NCBI GenBank assembly: GCA_013215025.1
Contig: JABSRR010000050.1
Location: 1 to 11,963 of the forward strand
DNA from: Pseudomonadales bacterium
Lineage (GTDB): Bacteria > Pseudomonadota > Gammaproteobacteria > Pseudomonadales > DT-91
Reading direction: 5' to 3'
Length of the DNA: 11,963 nt
Positions 6,895 through 11,963 of this stretch are shown here, piece by piece. The notes under the pieces are model-generated. The model was given only the letters and a program-made list of their open reading frames with translations, had not been told where the DNA came from and did no database searches. Made by a program: the position numbers and the translations under genes. The first letter of the stretch is position 1, and each line of letters opens with the position of its first letter.

Positions 6895-7668
6895 ATGACC
6901 GATAAAGCGGCTCCCAATATCATCGATTTTTTTAGTGGTCGCCCTCTTTCTGAAATCAAACAAGAAAAAATTATTCGTATTTCACCCGAGTATGATGGCC
7001 TCAGCATGCTCTACTCTAATGAAAATAACCCAGACCGTTATTTCGCCATGCGCATTCTATTTTGGGGCCTGCGCTTAAATGGCGATGTCGTTGGTTTTGT
7101 TCCCTGGTTAGATTCAGTAGTAGCCTGCCCTGACATTATTGACCCTTTAAATGGCCAATTCGAAGGTTATTATGACCCTGCAATTGATAACATCTTCTAT
7201 GATGCACCGATTCATAAAGTGGTAGAGCTAGAAACCTCGCATGTTTATTTTGAGTCTCACTTTGATGCGCCGGAAACAGGTGAAGTGAATGAGGATCAAT
7301 CGGAAGTATTAGTGCAGGAGCTGCCCGACACTATTGGCACGCATGCTTTACTGATTGGCGAGGATCGCAAAACGTTGACATTAACCGAGGTTATTAGCTG
7401 GCGACTGTATCGTGATGGCCATATCGCTGGCACCTTAGTTGACCCTGACAAAATTGGCCATACCCCGATTCTGCCGGGTGACTTGTCACTTTATGATGCT
7501 ACCAATAACCCTACATTTCGATTTTATTTCCAACACCATATTGCGAATCAAATCAAAGATGATAACCCAGATGCCCTAGAGGCGATTGCAATGCTATTGG
7601 ATGAAAGTGCGAAAAAGAATAACGAAGTCTCTGTTTTAGACGACGTGGATGAAGATGATCAAAGCTAG
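6895..7668 (+). CDS. Acidic protein of unknown function
   Basis: I do not recognise this 257-aa protein. It starts at an ATG preceded by a good ribosome site, AAGGAA (6884-6889), so it is very likely real. No signal peptide or membrane segment is visible, so it is probably cytoplasmic. It is rich in Asp and Glu and ends in an acidic tail (DDVDEDDQS). Two stretches look weakly alike: residues 57-103 (WGLRLNGDVVG... YYDPAIDNIFYD) and 169-212 (WRLYRDGHIAG... LYDATNNPTFRFYF), each with W-x-L/R, G-x-x-x-G, a Pro and YD followed by an aromatic strand, which suggests two copies of one small beta-rich module. A linker (about 122-145) rich in Glu and Asp joins them. No catalytic motif is obvious. It is divergent from epmC; no function is assigned. 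Confidence 0.8.
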   Translation: MTDKAAPNIIDFFSGRPLSEIKQEKIIRISPEYDGLSMLYSNENNPDRYFAMRILFWGLRLNGDVVGFVPWLDSVVACPDIIDPLNGQFEGYYDPAIDNIFYDAPIHKVVELETSHVYFESHFDAPETGEVNEDQSEVLVQELPDTIGTHALLIGEDRKTLTLTEVISWRLYRDGHIAGTLVDPDKIGHTPILPGDLSLYDATNNPTFRFYFQHHIANQIKDDNPDALEAIAMLLDESAKKNNEVSVLDDVDEDDQS

Positions 7669-7676
7669 GTTTCTGT

Positions 7677-7700
7677 CTTTGAGCCTTTGAGCCTTTGAGC
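7677..7700. repeat. Three perfect tandem copies of an 8-bp unit
   Basis: CTTTGAGC is repeated exactly three times, directly after the stop of the unknown acidic protein, and a fourth degraded copy (CCTTGATT) follows. Further downstream AGGC and GCCTTTTT could form a very short hairpin ending in a T-run near 7735, a weak candidate terminator for the upstream gene. Confidence 0.85.
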
Positions 7701-7746
7701 CCTTGATTAGGCGATTAAATAGCAAAGCCTTTTTCAATTTCACAAC

Positions 7747-8016
7747 TCACGTAGCAGATTCAGCTTTAATTATCGTGAACCGATACGTTTGCTCGTTCAC
7801 GTCACTCTGCCATAGTTGATGCCCTAGGAAACGACAAAACTTTTCAACATCTCGAACCGTCGCAGGGTCAGTCGCAGTCAAATATAAGGCGTCGCCCACT
7901 GAAATTTTACGCATATGTTGATGCAGCAACATAATTGGCTCCGGACACATTAAACCAGTGGCATCTAATGTGATGGCTATTCTTGGCGTGTCTGCCGAAT
8001 TATCAGAAGATGGCAT
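7747..8016 (-). CDS. tusA: TusA-family sulfur carrier protein
   Basis: An 89-aa protein of the TusA/SirA family, small cytoplasmic proteins that carry sulfur as a persulfide on a conserved cysteine. The hallmark LDATGLMCPEPIMLL (residues 17-31) contains the active Cys24 in CPEP, and the C-terminal half FCRFLGHQLWQSDVNEQTYRF fits the family, including a second cysteine (C61). In E. coli TusA passes sulfur from IscS to TusBCD-TusE-MnmA for 2-thiouridine in tRNA wobble positions; other paralogues serve molybdenum cofactor or sulfur oxidation. The FCRFLGH context favours the true TusA subgroup. It is separated by 132 nt from the yheU-like gene upstream on the same strand, so it may have its own promoter. 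No good ribosome site precedes the ATG. Confidence 0.92.
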   Translation of the reverse strand: MPSSDNSADTPRIAITLDATGLMCPEPIMLLHQHMRKISVGDALYLTATDPATVRDVEKFCRFLGHQLWQSDVNEQTYRFTIIKAESAT

Positions 8017-8056
8017 GAGTAATTGTTTATAGAAATCCTGTAAAAATATCGTGAAA

Positions 8057-8090
8057 AGTTATCGTATGAATGTTCAAGTGAGTTATCGTA
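8057..8090. repeat. 10-bp direct repeat upstream of tusA
   Basis: AGTTATCGTA occurs at 8057-8066 and again at 8081-8090, 24 nt apart centre to centre; the shared core TATCGT is also found at 8047-8052. The copies lie 31-74 nt upstream of the tusA start on the minus strand, a place where operator sites would sit, but no regulator can be named. Confidence 0.5.
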
Positions 8091-8148
8091 AAAACAGCGT
8101 AATTAGATAATAAAATAAGTCTAAAGTAATAGTCTGAATACAACAAAG

Positions 8149-8385
8149 TTAAGCCAAAAGCTTATAACTTTCTGCCGTAGCCTTATCTATAATACTGCAT
8201 GTTTCGCTGTCTGGCTCAAATACAATATACATCTGCTGCGATATCAAGCCGCTTTTAATTTGTTCTACTTTTTGCTGCACTGATAACTCAGTCGAACCAT
8301 AGTCTGTGCCATCACGGGTCACAATCTCTTGCAGCAATGCTTCCAGCGCAGCTGAAGACAGCTGCTGGTGAGGAATAATTAACAC
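8149..8385 (-). CDS. UPF0270 (YheU-family) protein
   Basis: A 78-aa protein of the UPF0270/YheU family, conserved in Gammaproteobacteria and of unknown function. It begins MLIIPHQQLSSAALEALLQE and continues IVTRDGTDYGSTELSVQQKV (residues 21-40); the DGTDYG segment is the family signature, followed by IVFEPDSETCSII. The start is GTG at 8385, inside the end of the upstream membrane-protein gene: the two overlap by 7 nt, which implies translational coupling. The N-terminal MLIIP matches the family, which supports this start. It is presumably a small soluble cytoplasmic protein. Confidence 0.9.
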   Translation of the reverse strand: MLIIPHQQLSSAALEALLQEIVTRDGTDYGSTELSVQQKVEQIKSGLISQQMYIVFEPDSETCSIIDKATAESYKLLA

Positions 8386-8825
8386 GATAATCGTCGCTTA
8401 AAACAAATAATGTCTGCGATAACATAGACCGCCAAACAGATCAGGGTGATAAAAAGTCCGATCATGGGCGTAGCGAAATATAAATGCCCAACAATCAAGC
8501 TTAATATAAGGCTGGACGACAACAGCTCTAATATAAAAACTGTCCAACCTCGATCAAAAATTCCCAACTGAGCTTTAAGCTCAATTCTAAACGCATTAAA
8601 CAGACAGAGTAAAAAAGGCAGCATAAATATAAAAGCTGGAACGACATGCCTCCAATCAAATTTTATTAACAAATCATAAGACAGCGCTTGGTGATAACTT
8701 ACCGAAGTAGTCAGCTGTTCAGGTTCAGCGAGGTTTTCTGTTGATTGTTTACTGCACTGCGAGAGTGGTAAAAACATACACAACATCAATAATACTGCGC
8801 TTAAAGTTTTAATTATGCTCCACAT
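8379..8825 (-). CDS. Small predicted inner-membrane protein, unknown function
   Basis: A 148-aa hydrophobic protein from the ATG at 8825 (a TTG immediately upstream would add one residue). Four hydrophobic segments are visible at about residues 4-22, 61-79, 95-114 and 119-141, with a polar, periplasm-like stretch rich in Ser, Gln and Glu (about 24-50) after the first and a basic end KRRLSC. The first segment could be a signal sequence; SQC at 22-24 is not a proper lipobox. I do not recognise the family. Its coding region overlaps the start of the yheU-like gene by 7 nt, so the two are coexpressed. It is divergent from the GcvR-like gene, about 99 nt away. The ribosome site is poor. Confidence 0.75.
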   Translation of the reverse strand: MWSIIKTLSAVLLMLCMFLPLSQCSKQSTENLAEPEQLTTSVSYHQALSYDLLIKFDWRHVVPAFIFMLPFLLCLFNAFRIELKAQLGIFDRGWTVFILELLSSSLILSLIVGHLYFATPMIGLFITLICLAVYVIADIICFKRRLSC

Positions 8826-8924
8826 CAACTCGCAACTTATTCTAAGGAATATAATGGTAATTCTTGGATTTGTATGCCAGCATCATACCTGTATTTTAAT
8901 TAAAACACATCGATAGATATTATT

Positions 8925-9449
8925 ATGCAAACGACACTGGTACTTACTTTTATCGCGGATGACCAACCCGGTTTAACGGATATACTTTCAGGCGTCATTC
9001 GTGAACATCAGGGCAATTGGTTAGAGAGTAAATTAGTGCATATGCGCGGCAAATATACCGGCATTATAGAAATTTCGATCGCCAGCGAAAATCTGCCAGC
9101 ACTTCAGCAGTCATTCGAGTCATTAACGCTTAAGGGATTTGCTATTCTGCTTGAGCCTATCAACCAGAAATTCAATGCGCTTACGCATCGGCGTGCTGCA
9201 TTGAGCATTTTGGGCCTTGACCGTCCTGGTATAGTCAAAGAGCTTAGCCAACGATTTGCCTTGGAACGCATCAATATTGAGCAATTTAATTCAAAAGTCG
9301 AAGCGGCACCGATGTCGGGTGAGCCATTGTTTAAGGCCGAAATTGAAATAGCGCTGCCAGAAGGCGTTGATATTGAAAGCTTAGATGAGCAAATTGACCT
9401 CATTGCACAACAATTAGACATTGAGTATCAGTTGAGCATTGCCATTTAG
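8925..9449 (+). CDS. GcvR-like protein with two ACT domains
   Basis: A 174-aa protein made of two ACT domains, residues about 4-78 and 91-170. The first carries ADDQPGL (11-17), the second LGLDRPGIVKELS (97-109), the strand-helix turn that binds amino acids in ACT domains. The middle segment NIEQFNSKVEAAPMSGEPLF (117-136) closely matches GcvR, the E. coli protein that binds GcvA and represses the glycine cleavage operon when glycine is scarce. Length is close to GcvR (about 190 aa). No DNA-binding domain is present, as expected for a protein that acts through a partner. Neither gcvA nor gcvTHP is in the window, so the target is uncertain. A possible promoter is TTGTAT (8870-8875), 16 nt, TATTTT (8892-8897). 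The end overlaps the convergent transporter gene by 4 nt. Confidence 0.85.
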   Translation: MQTTLVLTFIADDQPGLTDILSGVIREHQGNWLESKLVHMRGKYTGIIEISIASENLPALQQSFESLTLKGFAILLEPINQKFNALTHRRAALSILGLDRPGIVKELSQRFALERINIEQFNSKVEAAPMSGEPLFKAEIEIALPEGVDIESLDEQIDLIAQQLDIEYQLSIAI

Positions 9450-10693
9450 GCATCAACTTTTACTTTGGCGAATGTAAACACCATAATCGCTAATACGCAG
9501 CTCAAAGCTGCCATATAAAATACATTGCCAGCATGCGATTGCCACCACACACCGCTTAAATATGCGCCTAATGCGCCTCCTAGGCCATAACTTACCGCAC
9601 TGTAAGTGGCTTGTGCCTGTGATTGTAAGTGGTTTGGGAAATTAGCTTTTAACCAATGCATCGATAATGCATGCATACAGGCAAAGCTCACTGCATGCAG
9701 AATTTGGGCTTGCAGTATGATGATAAACTGATCTGCAGCACTGGCGGTTAGATACCACCTCAACGCACTTAACCACAAGGTAAAATGCATTAGCAAAGAC
9801 CAGCTAAACCGTTGCAATAATTTTGACATCAACATAAATAAAGCAATTTCTGCCAAAATGGCGCTCACCCATAGTCCAGCAATAGTAAGGCTGTTATAGC
9901 CTAGTTGCTGTAAATAAATGGTAAAGAAAGTATAAAAAGGGCCAAAAGCTAACTGCACAAGAAAAAATACAGTCATCATCAGATACACGCTAGGTTGACG
10001 ACAGCGCTGAATAAAATCCTTATTAGCATCACTTATCCCCTGCCGGGGCTTTGATTGCGGCTGAGGCTGTTGCAGTGACTGTGGCTGTGGCTGTGGCTGT
10101 GAATTAGCCTGACTGTTGAGTTTCTTACTGGCGTAATTTGGCACCAGCATTAACGCCAGTAATATCGCTATAAGCTGGATCAACATCAACCAGATAAGAT
10201 TGTCCAGCGCATAGGCACTAAAGAACCAGCCTAGCAATACCACAGAGGCTATAAAGCCGACAGACCCCCACAACCTTATGCGCGAATAATGATGCGAAGC
10301 AGCACCTAAATATTCAAGCGTGATAGCCTCAAACTGAGACAGTATAGCTTGCCAAAAAAAGCTAAAACAAAAAATCGTTAGGCAGAAAGCGACTAAGTCG
10401 CGCACCCAAAAAAAACCACAAAAACTGATACAGGCCAAGCAGGCGCCAATTCGAGTAACAGTAAGGCGTGAAAAAAAACCTTCTGCGATAAAACCCCAAC
10501 AGAGCGGCCCAACAACACGAGTGAACATGGCTAGTCCCATAACTATACCAATTTGTTCGGCCGAAAATAGCGCAACATCATTGAGATAAGGTGACCAGTA
10601 AGGCACCCAACTGCCTAAAGAGGCAAAATAACAAAAATAGACTGCCGATAAGCGCCAATATGGCAAGGACAGCAAGACAGCTCGGCCAGACAT
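9446..10693 (-). CDS. MFS transporter (HcaT-like / MFS_1-like)
   Basis: A 415-aa inner-membrane transporter of the major facilitator superfamily with about 12 hydrophobic helices in two halves. It opens with YWRLSAVYFCYFASLGSWVP (12-31), a pattern of the HcaT-like branch, and has RIRLWGSVGFI at 138-148, another marker of that branch. The central cytoplasmic loop (about 189-220) is unusual: a run of Gln-Pro pairs encoded by a tandem hexanucleotide. E. coli HcaT is a putative phenylpropionate permease, but family resemblance does not settle the substrate. The ATG at 10693 is backed by AAAGGCGG a few bases upstream, and it lies 16 nt after the aroC stop, so it is cotranscribed with aroC. Its stop overlaps that of the convergent GcvR-like gene by 4 nt. 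Confidence 0.88.
   Translation of the reverse strand: MSGRAVLLSLPYWRLSAVYFCYFASLGSWVPYWSPYLNDVALFSAEQIGIVMGLAMFTRVVGPLCWGFIAEGFFSRLTVTRIGACLACISFCGFFWVRDLVAFCLTIFCFSFFWQAILSQFEAITLEYLGAASHHYSRIRLWGSVGFIASVVLLGWFFSAYALDNLIWLMLIQLIAILLALMLVPNYASKKLNSQANSQPQPQPQSLQQPQPQSKPRQGISDANKDFIQRCRQPSVYLMMTVFFLVQLAFGPFYTFFTIYLQQLGYNSLTIAGLWVSAILAEIALFMLMSKLLQRFSWSLLMHFTLWLSALRWYLTASAADQFIIILQAQILHAVSFACMHALSMHWLKANFPNHLQSQAQATYSAVSYGLGGALGAYLSGVWWQSHAGNVFYMAALSCVLAIMVFTFAKVKVDA
10079..10101. repeat. Tandem hexanucleotide coding the Gln-Pro run of the transporter
   Basis: CTGTGG is repeated about 3.5 times on the + strand, in frame with the minus-strand transporter gene so that length changes by one unit would add or remove a Gln-Pro pair without a frameshift. 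Looser copies (GCGGCTGAGGCTGTTG) precede it. It lies in the predicted central cytoplasmic loop. Confidence 0.8.
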
Positions 10694-10709
10694 ATGACCG
10701 CCTTTTACG

Positions 10710-11816
10710 CTAACCGCGCGAGGCCGGAATCACAGGTGTGTCGGCTGACTCGCCAACCTCAGCATTTTGAGCACGATCACGTAATAAATGGTCCATAATT
10801 ACAATAGCTAACATAGCTTCTGCTATGGGAGTCGCGCGAATGCCAACGCAGGGGTCATGTCGACCGGTAGTTATGACTTCCGCAGCGTCACCATGAATAT
10901 CGACACTTTTTCCCGGCAAGCGGATAGATGAGGTTGGCTTCAATGCTAAATGGGCAATAATATCCTGCCCAGATGAAATACCGCCTAAAATGCCGCCTGC
11001 GTGATTCGAATAAAACCCCTCTGGCGACATTTCATCACGGTGTTCAGTGCCTTTTTGCGTAACAACCTCAAAGCCATCGCCAATCTCAACACCTTTTACC
11101 GCATTAATTCCCATCAAGGCAGAGGCAATATCAGCGTCTAAACGATCAAAAACCGGCTCTCCTAAGCCCGGTTTGACGCCCTTAGCAACCACAGTGATTT
11201 TTGCACCAATCGAATTGCCTTCCTTATTTAAGGCCGCCATATAAGCTTCCATCTCAGCAATTTTGCTTGCATCCGGGCAGAAAAAAGGATTGCTATCAAT
11301 AATATCCCAGTCAACTGTGTCAATCGCGACAGGCCCAAGTTGGGATAAATATCCACGCACCTCAATACCATGAAATTGCTTAAGGTATTTCTTTGCTATG
11401 GCACCGGCGGCAACACGCATGGCTGTTTCACGCGCCGAAGATCGACCTCCTCCACGATAATCGCGCACGCCGTACTTTTGACGATAGGTATAATCTGCAT
11501 GTGCTGGACGAAACTGATCTTTGATTTTACCGTAATCTTTTGAACGTTGATCCGTATTTTCTATCAATAAGCCAATCGATGTGCCCGTGGTCTTACCTTC
11601 AAACACACCGGATAGGATTTTTACTTGATCTGCTTCTTTACGCTGGGTAGTAAAACGACTGGTGCCGGGCTTACGACGATTCAAGTCAATTTGTAAGTCA
11701 TCTTCATGGATATCCAGTCCGGGCGGGCAACCATCAATGATTGCGCCTAAGGCAAGGCCATGGCTTTCTCCAAATGTGGTGACTGTAAACAGTTTACCGA
11801 TGCTATTGCCAGACAT
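10710..11816 (-). CDS. aroC: Chorismate synthase AroC
   Basis: AroC converts 5-enolpyruvylshikimate 3-phosphate to chorismate, the last step of the shikimate pathway and branch point to Phe, Tyr, Trp, folate and quinones; it needs reduced FMN. The 368-aa product is near the E. coli length of 361. All family signatures are present: GESHG (16-20), [14 protein letters not shown] (103-116), [18 protein letters not shown] (122-139), [13 protein letters not shown] (271-283) and [13 protein letters not shown] (318-330). The start [20 protein letters not shown] matches the family, supporting the ATG at 11816. A promoter is visible just upstream, giving a leader of about 20 nt, and the transporter gene follows 16 nt after the stop. 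In many Gammaproteobacteria prmB lies just upstream of aroC; no prmB end is recognised here. Confidence 0.98.
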   Translation of the reverse strand: MSGNSIGKLFTVTTFGESHGLALGAIIDGCPPGLDIHEDDLQIDLNRRKPGTSRFTTQRKEADQVKILSGVFEGKTTGTSIGLLIENTDQRSKDYGKIKDQFRPAHADYTYRQKYGVRDYRGGGRSSARETAMRVAAGAIAKKYLKQFHGIEVRGYLSQLGPVAIDTVDWDIIDSNPFFCPDASKIAEMEAYMAALNKEGNSIGAKITVVAKGVKPGLGEPVFDRLDADIASALMGINAVKGVEIGDGFEVVTQKGTEHRDEMSPEGFYSNHAGGILGGISSGQDIIAHLALKPTSSIRLPGKSVDIHGDAAEVITTGRHDPCVGIRATPIAEAMLAIVIMDHLLRDRAQNAEVGESADTPVIPASRG

Positions 11817-11844
11817 GAAAAATACTCAAAATCAAAAAAGCCAT

Positions 11845-11873
11845 ATTATACGGGATTTATTCAGCTTTGGCAG
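11845..11873 (-). promoter_or_regulatory. Probable sigma70 promoter of aroC
   Basis: Read on the minus strand: CTGCCA (11873-11868, four of six matches to the -35 consensus), a 17-nt spacer, then a perfect TATAAT (11850-11845). Transcription would start near 11838, about 22 nt before the aroC ATG. Confidence 0.65.
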
Positions 11874-11885
11874 TCGCGGACACGT

Positions 11886-11963
11886 TTAAAATACCGATGG
11901 CGGTAGGTCAAGCAGACTTAGGTCGGGACTTAATGCAAGCTGATCAGCATAATTCAGTAATTC
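11886..11963 (-). CDS. Possible C-terminal end of an unidentified protein (partial)
   Basis: One minus-strand frame is open from the right edge for 25 codons and ends in TAA at 11888-11886, 69 nt before the aroC start and upstream of its promoter. The encoded tail reads NYADQLALSPDLSLLDLPPSVF after E-L-L. It is too short to assign, and a + strand frame starting at 11897 is also open to the edge, so this is tentative. It does not resemble the usual C terminus of PrmB. Confidence 0.25.
   Translation of the reverse strand, partial: ELLNYADQLALSPDLSLLDLPPSVF

Noticed and set aside
8379..8825. Lipoprotein signal in the small membrane protein
   Set aside because: The cysteine after the first hydrophobic stretch is preceded by Gln, which does not fit a lipobox.
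9104..9421. 105-codon minus-strand frame within the GcvR-like gene
   Set aside because: It lies wholly antisense to a well-supported ACT-domain gene, and its Ser- and Ile-rich product shows no known family pattern.
11662..11889. 75-codon + strand frame crossing the aroC start and promoter
   Set aside because: Antisense to the conserved 5' end of aroC and its promoter, with no ribosome site or family resemblance.

Overview
The window looks like chromosomal housekeeping DNA from a gammaproteobacterium with moderate GC, probably marine or aquatic. The grounds are the protein families: EpmC (YfcM), PdxB, AroC, a YheU/UPF0270 protein, a TusA-type sulfur carrier and a GcvR-like double-ACT protein are all typical of Gammaproteobacteria. 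I see no phage, transposon, integrase, CRISPR array or rRNA. Genus assignment is not possible by eye.

Layout. Positions 3-791 (+) hold the C-terminal signalling part of a methyl-accepting chemotaxis protein, cut by the window edge. Facing it is a minus-strand pair: a secreted DUF3108 protein (2486-1500) followed 23 nt later by msrA (1476-841). Divergent from this pair is an unusual cysteine-free sirtuin (2591-3334, +). Next comes a non-protein-coding stretch (3335-3859) with a near-consensus stable-RNA promoter, a 3 x 12-bp tandem repeat, a possible weak terminator and tRNA-Ala(GGC). The minus-strand cluster epmC (6802-6218), pdxB (6189-5077) and an ATP-NAD/AcoX-kinase-like gene (5080-3860) follows; pdxB and the kinase-like gene overlap as ATGA. 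Divergent from epmC is an acidic protein of unknown function (6895-7668, +). Then on the minus strand come a small membrane protein overlapping the yheU-like gene (8825-8379 and 8385-8149) and tusA (8016-7747). A GcvR-like gene (8925-9449, +) converges with, and overlaps by 4 nt, an MFS transporter gene (10693-9446, -). The transporter lies 16 nt downstream of aroC (11816-10710, -), which has a recognisable promoter at about 11845-11873.

Functional reading. Genes with secure roles are aroC (chorismate synthesis), pdxB (pyridoxal phosphate synthesis), epmC (EF-P modification), msrA (repair of oxidised methionine) and tRNA-Ala. The tusA-like carrier probably serves tRNA thiolation. The items most worth a second look are the sirtuin, which keeps its NAD and class III substrate motifs but has lost every zinc-ligand cysteine; the strong promoter 150-160 nt upstream of the tRNA, with tandem repeats and a T7 tract between; the kinase-like gene translationally coupled to pdxB; and the unknown protein with a possible internal duplication. 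I found no clear new multigene system and have scored the findings accordingly.
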